Shown: positions 8,969-18,026 of the stretch, piece after piece
Position numbering within the stretch: position 1 is the stretch's first letter
Layout: each line of letters begins with the position of its first letter
Assembly (NCBI RefSeq): GCF_019802125.1
Contig: NZ_JAHVHT010000001.1
Coordinates: 62,001-126,000 of the forward strand
Direction of reading: 5' to 3'
Source of the DNA: Tateyamaria omphalii
GTDB lineage: Bacteria > Pseudomonadota > Alphaproteobacteria > Rhodobacterales > Rhodobacteraceae
DNA: 64,000 bases
Made by a program: the position numbers and the translations under genes
The notes under the pieces: generated by a model
The model's input: the letters and a program-made list of their open reading frames with translations, nothing else
What the model was told of the DNA's origin: nothing
Databases searched by the model: none

Positions 8969-9342
8969 TGAAAAAGACTTGCCCTGTGCTTCCAAAGTTT
9001 GCCGCACCGAGGTTCATCCGAGCGCACGCGTCGACGACGGCTCATCACTTTCCTTGGTTGGTACACGACATTGCTTCCTCGGCGTGTGAAACCTGAAGAT
9101 ATCGGCGTCCCTTTGCGGGACGGCGCAACATCAATAGCGACTTCTTCCGTTGGGGGCGGTCGCCAAATGAAACGTCCAGCAAGTCGTTGGTTCACCAACA
9201 GGCAAACCACCGATGTTTCGCCGGGCGTTTTCGTCAGAACCAGGCTTGCGGACAAAGACTGGGCTGCGAGCACAGTCGAAATCGAGCATATTTAGCGGGT
9301 TAGTGCTTGCAGGGACCCTTGCGAAGTGCGCGAACGAAGCCG
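8969..9342. other. Intergenic region without a recognised gene
   Basis: Open frames exist on both strands (for example 8999-9295 plus and 8800-9273 minus), but they are rich in arginine and serine, resemble no family I know, and the longer one runs into the 3' end of the FAH gene in antisense. No terminator hairpin or repeat copy was seen. Confidence 0.5.
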
Positions 9343-9816
9343 TCAGCTGGTCTCAAGGTGGTACTTGAGAAAGTTGGCTCCATCGTAAGTAACCTCGCCG
9401 ACGTGCCTTGCACCCAGCCTCTTAAGTGCGCCCAAATTCTTACGGGATGGCGGCATGAGAAACGTGACGTATGGGATGCGGTCATCGGCAACGGCAAATT
9501 CAATCGCCTTCTTTGCAATACGAGTACCAAGGCCAAAGGAGTCCGGTCGCAAGACCAGGCCGAAATCCCATTCATCACCTTCCTTCTGAAAACCGCCCCA
9601 TCTGACGTACCGACCATCGGCGAAGAAAGCCCAGTGCCCAAGGCCATCGCGCGCCCAGGACTCTTCCTTGTTAGCAATAAATTTCTCCGCCACGCTGGCG
9701 TCCCAATCCATAGAAAGAAGGGGCATGTGTTCCGCCATACGTGGATCGGACATGTGGGCTGCTATCGTTGTTGGCTCAACTTCGTGCAACCGGGCAAATG
9801 TTATCTTACGTTGCAA
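9343..9816 (-). CDS. GNAT family N-acetyltransferase
   Basis: The protein has the RimJ/RimL-like GNAT layout: HMSDPRMAEHMPLLSMDW near the N-terminus, HWAFFADGRYVRWGGF as the central strands, GLVLRPDSFGLGTRIAKKA as the acetyl-CoA-binding loop (a variant of Q/RxxGxG/A), and SRKNLGALKRLGARHVGE as the last helix and strand. GNAT enzymes transfer an acetyl group from acetyl-CoA to an amine; the acceptor cannot be predicted. The frame is open up to a TTG at 9933, but the first 39 residues lie outside the fold, and a TTG at 9816 has AAGAGA about eight bases upstream, so I chose the shorter form (157 residues). Neither start is ATG, so the 5' end is uncertain. It is a single gene facing away from the FAH gene. 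Confidence 0.78.
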   Translation of the reverse strand: MQRKITFARLHEVEPTTIAAHMSDPRMAEHMPLLSMDWDASVAEKFIANKEESWARDGLGHWAFFADGRYVRWGGFQKEGDEWDFGLVLRPDSFGLGTRIAKKAIEFAVADDRIPYVTFLMPPSRKNLGALKRLGARHVGEVTYDGANFLKYHLETS

Positions 9817-9971
9817 TCTAGTGTCTCTTGACCAGGGGATTGTTGTGTAAGCACGCGCTCCGGACCGTCGTTGCAACGTGACATGAACCAGAGCCCGAAC
9901 ATTTGTAGTTTTTGATTTTGACGACTTAACCAAGTCGGCACCAGGAACTCCGCTGTAACCATGATTTCTAC

Positions 9972-10298
9972 CTAGAGTTCTGCCAACTCGTTTTTTAGAG
10001 CCTTCCGAAGCAACGGTGCTGTGTCATGCACCCACTGTGGTTCATTGTTCCTCACAATCAGCCAGAATTTCGTACCTTCTTTCCAGAAGGTGGCATCAAT
10101 CAAACCCGGCTCTTTCTTGTGTCTCTTGAAGTGCCAGTGAACGGAGTTGGGGTACTTCTTGCGCGAATAACCTCCGATATGCGAGATGTATAATCCCGTT
10201 GCAATCGCGGCACGCTCCACAACTCTCAGCATCTTTTTCTTCGTCATGTCGTCTTCAATGCTGATCTCAAGATCATATGATTTCTTTTCTTTCACCAC
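9972..10298 (-). CDS. Conserved hypothetical small protein
   Basis: A 108-residue, highly charged protein with no signal peptide or membrane segment. It contains IEDDMTKKKMLRVVERAA, then HIGGYSRKKYPNSVHWHFKR and GLIDATFWKEGTKFWLIVR, which looks like a compact alpha/beta domain with a basic, aromatic surface. Two adjacent GTG codons could start it; AGAGG lies eight bases before the first (10298). Its base composition is more A+T-rich than the catabolic genes to the right. I do not recognise the family. It is transcribed in the same direction as the GNAT gene but separated from it by over 150 bases. Confidence 0.6.
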   Translation of the reverse strand: MVKEKKSYDLEISIEDDMTKKKMLRVVERAAIATGLYISHIGGYSRKKYPNSVHWHFKRHKKEPGLIDATFWKEGTKFWLIVRNNEPQWVHDTAPLLRKALKNELAEL

Positions 10299-10424
10299 GG
10301 TTTAACCTCTCGGAAGTTTCCGGCGCGCAGCCGATTATGGCTTTGTTGGCGATTTTGGTTCGGTGAGAATGGATCTTTACTGGCGTAGAGCGGCGGCGAG
10401 GCGTGCTATTTTTACGGACATGCC

Positions 10425-11336
10425 TCAGACCTGCTTAGCGATTTTGACGGCCTCGAACTCCGCCACTCCTTCATCCTCCCCATCTGTGAAGCAGGCCACT
10501 GTGACGGGGTCCGGCCTGTCCGGGAAATAGTAGACCGCATTGACGCTGAACGGTCCTCCTCCTGAATGTCCGATGGCCCTCCCAATTTCGCCAACCTCGC
10601 CAGACATCAATCCAAGCGCATAGCCACACTCTGTCCATGGCCGCCCAGGAATTGTTCCACCGATGACATGGCGAGCAAGCATTTCGCGACGGGTTTCGGC
10701 ACGAAGCAGCTGATCATGAAAGAGAGCATGCAAAAGATGCGCTGCGTCCGAAACAGAACCGATCAGGCAGCCATGAAAGACCCAACGTGGATCATAGCCG
10801 TCAGCAGCATCCGATTTCAGAGAAGCCGTTTGTTCGGGCGTCTCCCAATACTTCACGCTCCGCAGACCCAGGGGCTGACATAGGAGGTCCGAAATCACTC
10901 TGCCAATTGGCATACCGGTGGTCTCTTCAATCAATTCGCGAACGTACCGGTAGCCGATGTTGGAATAGGACCATCCTGCATCAGGATCGAAAAGCATGCC
11001 TTGTGCCATTGCAGTTTCCAGCAGCTTCTGGCGAGACCAAGGCTCCTCTTTTCCGGCGACCGCCGCACGATATGATTTTAGTGGCTCGTAGTCCGGAAGG
11101 CCCGAAGTGTGCCGAAGCAGTTGACGAAGAGTAAATGGCTGACCCGATACGCGGGCGTCCAGCCTCAAGTAAGAAGCCTCCACAAGCTTCAGTGCGCAGA
11201 TCGAGATCGCCGTCTTTGTGAAACTCCAGTACGGGAACAACGCTCCGGAAGGGCTATCCCCGCCCTCGTGACCTTCGGCGGTTATCCAGTGGCGGTATAT
11301 CGGCTGGGAGTTCATCGATTGTGGGCCAATCTTCAT
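10425..11336 (-). CDS. Serine hydrolase of the beta-lactamase/PBP (class C-like) fold
   Basis: The catalytic motifs of the family are present: SFTK (S38, K41) as SxxK, YSN in GWSYSNIGYRYV, and HSGGG replacing the KTG box. LLRHTSGLPDYEPL is the typical loop after the first helix. Members include esterases, D-aminopeptidases and penicillin-binding homologues; the specific substrate cannot be told. No signal peptide is seen, so it is probably cytosolic. The start codon overlaps the stop of the upstream MDR gene by four bases (ATGA), implying translational coupling. At 303 residues it is a little shorter than most family members because the N-terminal region is trimmed. Confidence 0.87.
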   Translation of the reverse strand: MKIGPQSMNSQPIYRHWITAEGHEGGDSPSGALFPYWSFTKTAISICALKLVEASYLRLDARVSGQPFTLRQLLRHTSGLPDYEPLKSYRAAVAGKEEPWSRQKLLETAMAQGMLFDPDAGWSYSNIGYRYVRELIEETTGMPIGRVISDLLCQPLGLRSVKYWETPEQTASLKSDAADGYDPRWVFHGCLIGSVSDAAHLLHALFHDQLLRAETRREMLARHVIGGTIPGRPWTECGYALGLMSGEVGEIGRAIGHSGGGPFSVNAVYYFPDRPDPVTVACFTDGEDEGVAEFEAVKIAKQV

Positions 11337-12361
11337 TTTGAGTTGGTCAGCACGACTTTGCCGACAAGGCCACCCGCTTCGAGCATTGAATGGGCCCGGG
11401 TTGCCTCGGACATGGGCACCTCTGCTGCGATGGCCGGATGTAGACGACCCGCTGCGGTCTTCTCCAGTAGGTCCGTCAGCGTATCCCTATACCAGTCGAG
11501 GTTTTTGGCCGGAAAACTCAACATGCTCGGCGACATCGGCACGCTCACACCATTTGGCCAAAGCGCCACCGTACCGGCGGTCAACAGACTGAGCGGAATG
11601 ATTGCAGCGCCGGATTTGTAGATGGATGCCATTCCCAGCATGACCAACCGTCCCCCGCGCCTGAGGCATCGGCTCGATCGCCAAAGCTGGCGGGGTCCGC
11701 CAACGACATCGATCACGACATCCACCCCATCATTGGTCAAATCTTGGATACGGCGGACAAAATTTTCGGCTTTGTAGTTGATGGGGACAGCGCCATTTTC
11801 GGCAATGAAGTCACTGGATTTATCACTTCCAGTGCCGAACATTTGGAACCTAGCTAAGCTGCCAAGTTGCAGAAGCGCTGAACCAAGCCCACCAGCTGCA
11901 CCATGGATCAAAAGCCGCTCGCCGGGATGCACCTTGGCTGTCTTCTCCAGCACAAGCGATGCTGTGAGGTAGTTGGTTATGATCGCGGCCGCTGTGACAG
12001 ACTCAACGCCATCCGGCACTGGAACCAGTGTTTCAGCCGGGCGGATGATCATCTCGGAGTAGCCGCCGCCTTGTCCGAACGTCCAGCCAGTAACCCTTTG
12101 CCCTATTGTGAAACTGGTCACATCCGGCCCGATCGCGTCTACAATGCCAACAAAATCTTCGCCAGGCGTGTATGGCGGTTTTGTGAACCCAAAGAACCAG
12201 TGGCCGCGTATCATGAGATCGAAACCGGATACGCCAGCAGCTTCGACGCGGACGCGCACTTCTCCAGTGGCAGGCGCGCGGACTTGAACCGGCGTCCAAG
12301 AAAGGACGTCTGGCGGCCCGCGACGCTGAACAACAATGTGATGACCTTTAAAGGAATTCAT
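11333..12361 (-). CDS. Zinc-type/quinone oxidoreductase-like MDR dehydrogenase
   Basis: An MDR-superfamily NADPH-dependent oxidoreductase, close in pattern to quinone oxidoreductases. VRVEAAGVSGFDLMIRG and PYTPGEDFVGIVDAIG form the GroES-like catalytic domain; HGAAGGLGSALLQL is the Rossmann nucleotide-binding loop (AAGGLG). The cysteine and histidine zinc ligands of alcohol dehydrogenases are absent, so a zinc-free reductase is likely. The frame is open to 12517, but ATG 12361 begins the domain (MNSFKGHHIVV) and is preceded by AGAGGGGGG at a good distance. The gene overlaps the serine hydrolase downstream and follows the LysR gene on the same strand, so LysR probably regulates both. Substrate unknown. 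Confidence 0.88.
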   Translation of the reverse strand: MNSFKGHHIVVQRRGPPDVLSWTPVQVRAPATGEVRVRVEAAGVSGFDLMIRGHWFFGFTKPPYTPGEDFVGIVDAIGPDVTSFTIGQRVTGWTFGQGGGYSEMIIRPAETLVPVPDGVESVTAAAIITNYLTASLVLEKTAKVHPGERLLIHGAAGGLGSALLQLGSLARFQMFGTGSDKSSDFIAENGAVPINYKAENFVRRIQDLTNDGVDVVIDVVGGPRQLWRSSRCLRRGGRLVMLGMASIYKSGAAIIPLSLLTAGTVALWPNGVSVPMSPSMLSFPAKNLDWYRDTLTDLLEKTAAGRLHPAIAAEVPMSEATRAHSMLEAGGLVGKVVLTNSK

Positions 12362-12549
12362 TGGGTAGCCCCCCTCTCTTGTATATGCAAATGCGGTATT
12401 CGGATGATCAGAAAATTCGCCAGCGGCAGGCGCTGCGAACCCACCGGAAGTGCTCAAGGGATGCCGCAGCGCAAGAAGCTGCATCGGATTGGACTCCTCA
12501 TTTTTGGAACGGTGCAAGAAGGCTCAGCGGAAAGAAGGGTGTCGCGCCA

Positions 12550-13437
12550 CTATTGGGAAAGGCATTCTTTCAGAAGATCGAATGCCAACCGGATGCGACG
12601 ACTTGTGTGTAGCTCTCGATGCGCAACCAGCCAGTTTGGTATTTTGAAGGGCTCAATGTCGGTCAGCACCGGTCCAAATTCCGGGAACCTGGCTGCGATG
12701 CGGTCTGTCATGATCGCGATGCAATGTCCTTGACGCGCGATCTCCAATTCAACGACCTGCGAACGCGAGACATACCTAAAATTCTGTCTTGTCAGCTTGA
12801 GCCCAAGTGTCTGAAAGTGAGCAAGCATGCCTTCTGCATCACCAAAGCTGACGAATTGGTGCTGCGAAAGGTCTTCGTCCAGCTTGGGCTCGCCATATGA
12901 ATCTGTGTACTTGGAGACGACGAAAAAACGTGCCGGGTCTTCACAGACAAGCTTGGCGAGGAGATCCGGTTCTTCCGGCCGAGCATGTCGGATTGCAATG
13001 TCAGCCTGTCGAAGAAGCAGATCACTGACATTGTTATCCGCCACGATATCCAACTCCAGATTGGGCGCGACCAATTGCAATTGGTCGAGCATTGGTGGCA
13101 GCACATAAGCTGCGGTCATGTCCGTAGCCGATATGCGAACCAGACCCTCGATGGTTTGAGATTGACCAGACGCGGCTAGCGACATCATGTTGGCGCCGTC
13201 TGCCATGGTTCTTACGTGATCCAACAGGTTCAATCCGGTTGGCGTGAGGGACACAGATCGCCCAGAACGCTCAAACAGGATCACTTCTAAGTTCTTCTCC
13301 AGAGCTGCAATCTGTCTTGTGATCGTAGGTTGTGTGACACCCAGAACTGCTGCCGCAGCAGAAAGAGAGCGCTCTTCTGCGACCGCAAGGAATGCCCGGG
13401 CCTGGTTCCAGTCGAAAGAGATCGAGTTCCAATTCAT
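12550..13437 (-). CDS. LysR family transcriptional regulator
   Basis: The N-terminal helix-turn-helix is clear: FLAVAEERSLSAAAAVLGVT followed by QPTITRQIAALEKNLEVILF and RSGRSVSLTPTG. The C-terminal half is a periplasmic-binding-protein-like co-inducer domain (GLVRISATDMTAAYVLPPML onwards). The start ATG 13437 (MNWNSISFDWNQA) fits the family; the frame extends to 13500 without conserved residues. A long imperfect palindrome lies 11 to 46 bases upstream of the start and may be its own operator. It sits directly upstream of the MDR and serine hydrolase genes in the same direction, an arrangement less common than divergent LysR pairs. The ligand is unknown. Confidence 0.9.
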   Translation of the reverse strand: MNWNSISFDWNQARAFLAVAEERSLSAAAAVLGVTQPTITRQIAALEKNLEVILFERSGRSVSLTPTGLNLLDHVRTMADGANMMSLAASGQSQTIEGLVRISATDMTAAYVLPPMLDQLQLVAPNLELDIVADNNVSDLLLRQADIAIRHARPEEPDLLAKLVCEDPARFFVVSKYTDSYGEPKLDEDLSQHQFVSFGDAEGMLAHFQTLGLKLTRQNFRYVSRSQVVELEIARQGHCIAIMTDRIAARFPEFGPVLTDIEPFKIPNWLVAHRELHTSRRIRLAFDLLKECLSQ

Positions 13438-13447
13438 GGGCAAACAT

Positions 13448-13483
13448 ATACACCCGGTTTTTGCATAAAAAACCGACGTGTAT
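13448..13483. promoter_or_regulatory. Long imperfect palindrome in the leader of the LysR gene
   Basis: ATACACCCGGTTTTT faces AAAAACCGACGTGTAT across a GCATA centre: arms ATACAC/GTGTAT and CGGTTTTT/AAAAACCG pair with one unpaired base. It could be an autoregulatory operator or a stem-loop in the leader RNA. The gap 13438-13659 holds no gene. Confidence 0.4.
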
Positions 13484-13659
13484 CCGCAGTATACCAACAA
13501 AAAACGTATAGATGCCGCTTCGATATCGAGAGATGTGTCCCTGCGTAGAGCAAACCCACCCCGAGGTGATCCCGCGCCACTTGGCAGAGTGTCCTTGGGG
13601 CAACCGGCAGGACAAAGGTATCTCGGCCCGCAGTTTTGCCTCTCAAAAAACTCCGGTTG

Positions 13660-14028
13660 TCAGGATGATCTGCTAATGCTGAGTTTGTTCCCGTCCGGGT
13701 CTCGAAAATCACCGCCGCAGAAGTTCCGACCGCGTCTGCCAGGAGCCCCTTCGTCAGTTGCGCCATGTTCAAGTGCGGTGGCATGGACAGTGTCGACATG
13801 ACTGCTGTCGCTGGCAGCGAGCGCAATCATTGTGCCGTTGCCATGGGAAGCCGGCTGTCCGTCATAGGGGTAGGTGACTATTATCATCGGCTTGCCCGTT
13901 CCGAAACTATAGCCGATCATGTTTCCAAGGTTGTAGGCGCGGGTGCCCTTGATTGCGTCAAGCACGGCATCGAAAAAGATTGCCGAAGCAGTAAGGTCTC
14001 TAGTACCGATCACTACATAGTTGATCAT
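13660..14028 (-). CDS. VOC family (glyoxalase/bleomycin-resistance fold) protein
   Basis: A small (122-residue) single VOC module pair: MINYVVIGTRDLTASAIFF begins the first beta-alpha-beta-beta-beta unit, and HVDTVHATALEHGATDEGAP, with FRDPDGNKLSISR, the second. Members bind a metal and catalyse isomerase, dioxygenase or thiol-transfer reactions, or simply bind drugs. Start ATG 14028 removes 16 non-conserved residues. It is followed by the LysR gene on the same strand over 200 bases away and is probably transcribed alone. The substrate is unknown. Confidence 0.82.
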   Translation of the reverse strand: MINYVVIGTRDLTASAIFFDAVLDAIKGTRAYNLGNMIGYSFGTGKPMIIVTYPYDGQPASHGNGTMIALAASDSSHVDTVHATALEHGATDEGAPGRRGRNFCGGDFRDPDGNKLSISRSS

Positions 14029-14353
14029 GATTTCTCTATTGCGTGACGAATTTGCAGGCGATGAACGCGCCAACAATCGATTTCCGAGAAAGGGTTCAAG
14101 ACGGGCCGCTCAAGCAATCATTTGGGATGGGTAGCGGCGACTGGCCCAAAGATAATGGCCCTCCTCTGCCTCGGCAGACCTTCCACCTATCACTAAAATG
14201 CTGCGTTCATAGCCCGCATGGCTGCCAGTGCTCAGTTTTGGCACGATCCGAGGCCTGGACCCGGGCAGAAAGCGAACCTTGCTGCCAGAGAATCTAACGG
14301 CTGGTTTGTCTCACGATGCGTGAGTTGTAGTGGATCAGGGTTTCGGCAGCGCA

Positions 14354-14424
14354 GCGAAAGTCCGGTTTGGAGGGCCGCACTGCAGCAACTATCTTTACGG
14401 GCGAACGGCAGGAATGGGCCGGAA
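14354..14424 (+). repeat. Dispersed intergenic element, copy C
   Basis: This 71-base stretch aligns without gaps to 20087-20157, with about 52 of 71 positions identical by hand count. Shared blocks are GCGAA-GTC, TTTGG-GG, GGGCGAACGGCAG and TGGGCCG. It occupies part of the 435-base gap (14029-14463) between the VOC and sulfatase genes; the rest of the gap shows no gene. Confidence 0.65.
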
Positions 14425-14463
14425 TGCAAAGCACCCAAGTTGACCCGCTAGGGCGGTTCTCGA

Positions 14464-16035
14464 TCAAGCGCGATAGGCCGGTAGCGGGGATCGATCCTGA
14501 AGAGATATCAATCTCCGTAGCATGATCTCCGAGATGGTCCGACGCACTTCTTTCGCCGAAGCCTGATCGTACAGATTGTTTGTTTCGCCCGGATCTTCCT
14601 TCAAATCATAGAGCTCGTTCCAGTCTTCGCCTTCTCGCAGCGACATTCGGTACCGGTCTGTGACAACTGTGCGAACCCGTTGTGGGCGGTCGAAGCCGGT
14701 CATGCTGCGTTGGCTGTCTTCTTCGATAATCACGGCCTCAGGTGGTTCGCAGGAAATGAGGTTACGGCCCTGAATACCGTTGTACGGCTGGATACCAGCC
14801 CGAGCGAGGATCGTAGGCGCAATATCAATAGAAGAGGCCAACCCATGATCGATTTGATCCGGTGTCCGCGACTCGGGATCGTGCCAGATGAATGGAACTC
14901 GGATTATTCCTTGGTAATGCAACAAGAGCTTCAACATCAGCCCGTGGTCACCCATGTAGTCGCCGTGGTCAGACGTGAAGATGACCACTGTGTTGTCTGC
15001 GAGGCCGAGTTCGTCCAACCGCTGCAGCACGCGACCGACGGCATCGTCGATCATTGTAATCATACCGTAGGTCAGAGCGATTATCGATCGGGCCTCGTCT
15101 TCGGTGACAGCAAACGGGTTCTGATTGTCGCGGGGATCGGAGCCCTTCTCCATTGCCTCTTTCATGGCTTGGATAGGGGGCAGATCACCGTTCCCAAACG
15201 TGGCAGGAAGTTCAATGTCCGCCGGATCATACATATCCCAGTAGCGTCCAGGAGGTGTGAAGGGATGATGTGGGTCAGGGAAAGACATTTGCAGGAAAAA
15301 CGGTGCGGCGTCGTTCGCTCGATCAGCCAGCCAGGATACACTGCGATCTGCGATCCAATTGGTTGAATACAGCTCTTCAGGAACCGCGGTGCGCCATGCC
15401 TGAGGGGCATTTATTCGGTTGTCCGGCAGAGCGTTCTCCGGCCCAACCAATTGATCGAAGTCTTTTCGCTGTTCCCGTGCCCAAAGAAGATAGTCGCCGG
15501 AGGCACGGTCGGCGTGGTCTGCCGCCACTTCGACGTGTTCGAACCCATAAAAATCGCCGTCGATTCGCTCGGCCAGCGGGCGGTTCCACGTGGGAACGAC
15601 CTCCAAGTCGTAGTCCGGTGTATGGCGGTTGTTCTTGACGGCATCGCGGAGATGCAGCCTGGGCGTGTGAAGGCCCTCAGTCGGTTCGAACTGATTTGTG
15701 GCGGGAAGGCCCGTGAAACTTTGAAGGTGGGATTTGCCGATAAGGCCGGTGAGGTATCCGGCGTCGCGTAGAAGTTCCACAAAGGTGGTGTGATCTTTCG
15801 ATAGTGGAATGCCGTTGTGGCGCGCGCCGTGCGCCGAAGACATCCGCCCGGTCATGATCGAGGCGCGGTTTGGCATGCAGATCGGGTTGGCGACGTAGAA
15901 GCGATCCCACATCGTGCCTTTTGCCGCGATGCTGTCGATGTTGGGGGTGCGGACAACCGTATTGCCACCGCAGCCCAGGTGATCGGCGCGGTGCTGATCG
16001 GTGATGATGAACAGGAAGTTGGGGCGTTTGGTCAT
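14464..16035 (-). CDS. Sulfatase (arylsulfatase/choline-sulfatase-like), cytoplasmic
   Basis: A type I sulfatase that hydrolyses sulfate esters using formylglycine. NFLFIITDQHRADHLGCGG holds the first metal ligands (D13, Q14), ICMPNRASIMTGR is the formylglycine signature with C53 (C-x-P-x-R, asparagine replacing the usual serine), and IFTSDHGDYMGDHGL supplies the remaining aspartate and histidine ligands. No signal peptide is present, so it acts on an imported substrate. ATG 16035 begins the fold and overlaps the stop of the TRAP permease gene by four bases; the open frame up to 16104 lies inside that gene. The operon order is binding protein, TRAP permease, sulfatase, so the transporter probably imports the sulfated compound. 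A formylglycine-generating enzyme is not in the window. Confidence 0.9.
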   Translation of the reverse strand: MTKRPNFLFIITDQHRADHLGCGGNTVVRTPNIDSIAAKGTMWDRFYVANPICMPNRASIMTGRMSSAHGARHNGIPLSKDHTTFVELLRDAGYLTGLIGKSHLQSFTGLPATNQFEPTEGLHTPRLHLRDAVKNNRHTPDYDLEVVPTWNRPLAERIDGDFYGFEHVEVAADHADRASGDYLLWAREQRKDFDQLVGPENALPDNRINAPQAWRTAVPEELYSTNWIADRSVSWLADRANDAAPFFLQMSFPDPHHPFTPPGRYWDMYDPADIELPATFGNGDLPPIQAMKEAMEKGSDPRDNQNPFAVTEDEARSIIALTYGMITMIDDAVGRVLQRLDELGLADNTVVIFTSDHGDYMGDHGLMLKLLLHYQGIIRVPFIWHDPESRTPDQIDHGLASSIDIAPTILARAGIQPYNGIQGRNLISCEPPEAVIIEEDSQRSMTGFDRPQRVRTVVTDRYRMSLREGEDWNELYDLKEDPGETNNLYDQASAKEVRRTISEIMLRRLISLQDRSPLPAYRA

Positions 16036-17957
16036 GGATTGGTCTCGGCCGGTTCTATGGTGCGGGCGGCCCGGATGTCCCAGAGGATGAGGGCGATGCC
16101 GCAAGCGATGGCGGGCAAATGCACCGCCGGGTTCGGGGCGAGCATCGTGAAGGCCAGGGCGAAGCGGAGGATGATTTCGGGGAGGCTCAGCTTGCGGCGG
16201 TCGTAGCCTGAGAGGGCCGACGAGAAGAGCCAGATGCAGAAGCAGGTTCGGGCGACGATCCAGAGGAAGGGGAGGAGGCTGAATTCCTCGATGATCAGGA
16301 TGGTGGGATAGTAAGCGAAGACGAAGGGGATGATGAACTTTGCCATGCCAAGACGGAACGACATGAAGGCCGTCATCAAAGGATTGGCTCCTGCTATGGG
16401 CGCTGCCGCATAAGCCGCGATTGCGACCGGCGGCGTCAGTGAAGAGGCGACGCCGTAGTAGAAGACGAACATATGCGCCGTCAGCATCGAGACGCCCAAC
16501 TGCTGAATGGCGGGGCCCATCACCAGAATGATGATCAGGTAAGCAGGCAGCGTCGGCATGCCCATGCCGAGGACGAGCGCTCCAACCATGGCGACGAGAA
16601 GAGCCGAGAAGAGGCTCTCGCCGCGTACCGTGGCGATGACATTGGCAAGTTTCAGGCCCAGGCCCGTGGAATCGAGCGACCCTACCAGGATGCCGATGGC
16701 GGCGATGGCGATGAGAAGCGTTGCGCCGGATTGCGATCCCTTGAGGAACGAGCGCCAGATGCGCAAGGGATCCGACCGGACATCCGGGTTGATGACCGAC
16801 AGGGCCAGTAGAACGACAACGGCATAGAAGCCTGCAGCAGAGGTTGAGAATCCGGCGACCAAACAGCCAATGATGGAGAGGATTGGCCCCAGGAACAGCA
16901 CGGAATTGATCAGATCGATCCGCGTGATCCGGTCATCCACCGACATCGGCTGCACTTCGATGCCCTGGCGGCGTGCCTCAACGGTGACGGCGGCGAAGAG
17001 GCTGAAGTAGTAAAAAAGTGCGGGAAACAGTGCCGCCACAATGATATTGAGATAGCCGACGCCAGTTAGATCAGCCATCACAAGCGCCGCTGCGCCCATG
17101 ATGGGCGGCATGATTTGACCACCAGACGATGCCGTCGCCTCAATCCCGGCAGCGAAGGTCGGCGAAAATCCACGCTTCTTGATCATCGGAATGGTGAATG
17201 TTCCTGTGCCGACGATGTTGGCCACGGTTGACCCGGACATTGTTCCGAACATGGACGACGCAAGAATAGCTGCATGGGCCGGGCCGCCGCGCATGCGGCG
17301 TGTGGCGAGGAAGGCGAATTTCAGAAGTGTGTCACCGGCACCGGTTCCTTCCAGAAGCACCCCGAAGACGATGAAAATGAAGACTGTCGAGAGAACGATA
17401 TTCGTGATCGATCCGAATACGCCCTTGTTGGTGTTGTACCAAAGGGCTTCAGCGACCTCTTTAAGAGAGAAGCCGGTATGAGCCATGATCCCTGGCAGGT
17501 CCTGTCCGTAGAGCAGGTACAAAACACCGAAGGCTCCGACACCGAACAGCCCCCAGCCCCAAAGCCTTCGGCATAGCTCCAAAAAGACGACAAGACCGGC
17601 CAGTGCGGGCCAGGCATCGGCTTGGGTCACGTCGTACAGCGCCGTCTCCATCTGGGTCTGGACAAAGAAGAAAGACCAGATCGACCAAAGCCCAGCTACG
17701 AGCATCGCAACATCCATAGCCAAATGGATTGCAGCCTTCGCTCCCGCGACCGGGCCCTTGGCTTCTCGCCGGTTTCGAGACGCCGTGATGCCCACGACCA
17801 AGGCTAAAGCGAACCCCGCTGCACGGTGGAATTTTTGCTCCACGAGTCCAATGCCGGAACTGTAAAGAGCGAGGGCACCCAGCAAACAACAGGCAAGAGC
17901 CGAAAGCAGTGGATAAAGCTTACCAATTCCGCCGGACGGATTTGCCTCTGCGGTCAT
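16032..17957 (-). CDS. TRAP transporter fused permease (4TM + 12TM), TAXI type
   Basis: A 641-residue protein with some sixteen hydrophobic segments, in which the small DctQ-like and large DctM-like subunits are fused, as is usual for TAXI systems. Typical DctM elements are ILASSMFGTMSGSTVANIVG, EATASSGGQIMPPIMGAAAL and GMGMPTLPAYLIIILVMGPA. TRAP permeases use a sodium gradient together with a periplasmic binding protein. It lies 69 bases after the TAXI binding-protein gene and overlaps the sulfatase gene by four bases, so all three form one operon, probably under the divergent LysR gene. A sulfated organic anion is the suggested cargo, by inference from the sulfatase. Confidence 0.93.
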   Translation of the reverse strand: MTAEANPSGGIGKLYPLLSALACCLLGALALYSSGIGLVEQKFHRAAGFALALVVGITASRNRREAKGPVAGAKAAIHLAMDVAMLVAGLWSIWSFFFVQTQMETALYDVTQADAWPALAGLVVFLELCRRLWGWGLFGVGAFGVLYLLYGQDLPGIMAHTGFSLKEVAEALWYNTNKGVFGSITNIVLSTVFIFIVFGVLLEGTGAGDTLLKFAFLATRRMRGGPAHAAILASSMFGTMSGSTVANIVGTGTFTIPMIKKRGFSPTFAAGIEATASSGGQIMPPIMGAAALVMADLTGVGYLNIIVAALFPALFYYFSLFAAVTVEARRQGIEVQPMSVDDRITRIDLINSVLFLGPILSIIGCLVAGFSTSAAGFYAVVVLLALSVINPDVRSDPLRIWRSFLKGSQSGATLLIAIAAIGILVGSLDSTGLGLKLANVIATVRGESLFSALLVAMVGALVLGMGMPTLPAYLIIILVMGPAIQQLGVSMLTAHMFVFYYGVASSLTPPVAIAAYAAAPIAGANPLMTAFMSFRLGMAKFIIPFVFAYYPTILIIEEFSLLPFLWIVARTCFCIWLFSSALSGYDRRKLSLPEIILRFALAFTMLAPNPAVHLPAIACGIALILWDIRAARTIEPAETNP

Positions 17958-18026
17958 TACATCAGCCTTGGTTGATGGTGATCAAAGGGTAGGAGAACCG
18001 CCACGCGATCCTCCACCTGATCCAAT

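Noticed and set aside
8999-9295. 98-codon plus-strand frame and a longer minus-strand frame in the gap after the FAH gene
   Set aside because: No recognisable domain, basic low-complexity composition, no clear ribosome site.
10299-10424. Possible insertion-sequence end (GGCTTTGTTGGCG)
   Set aside because: No matching inverted copy or target duplication could be found nearby.
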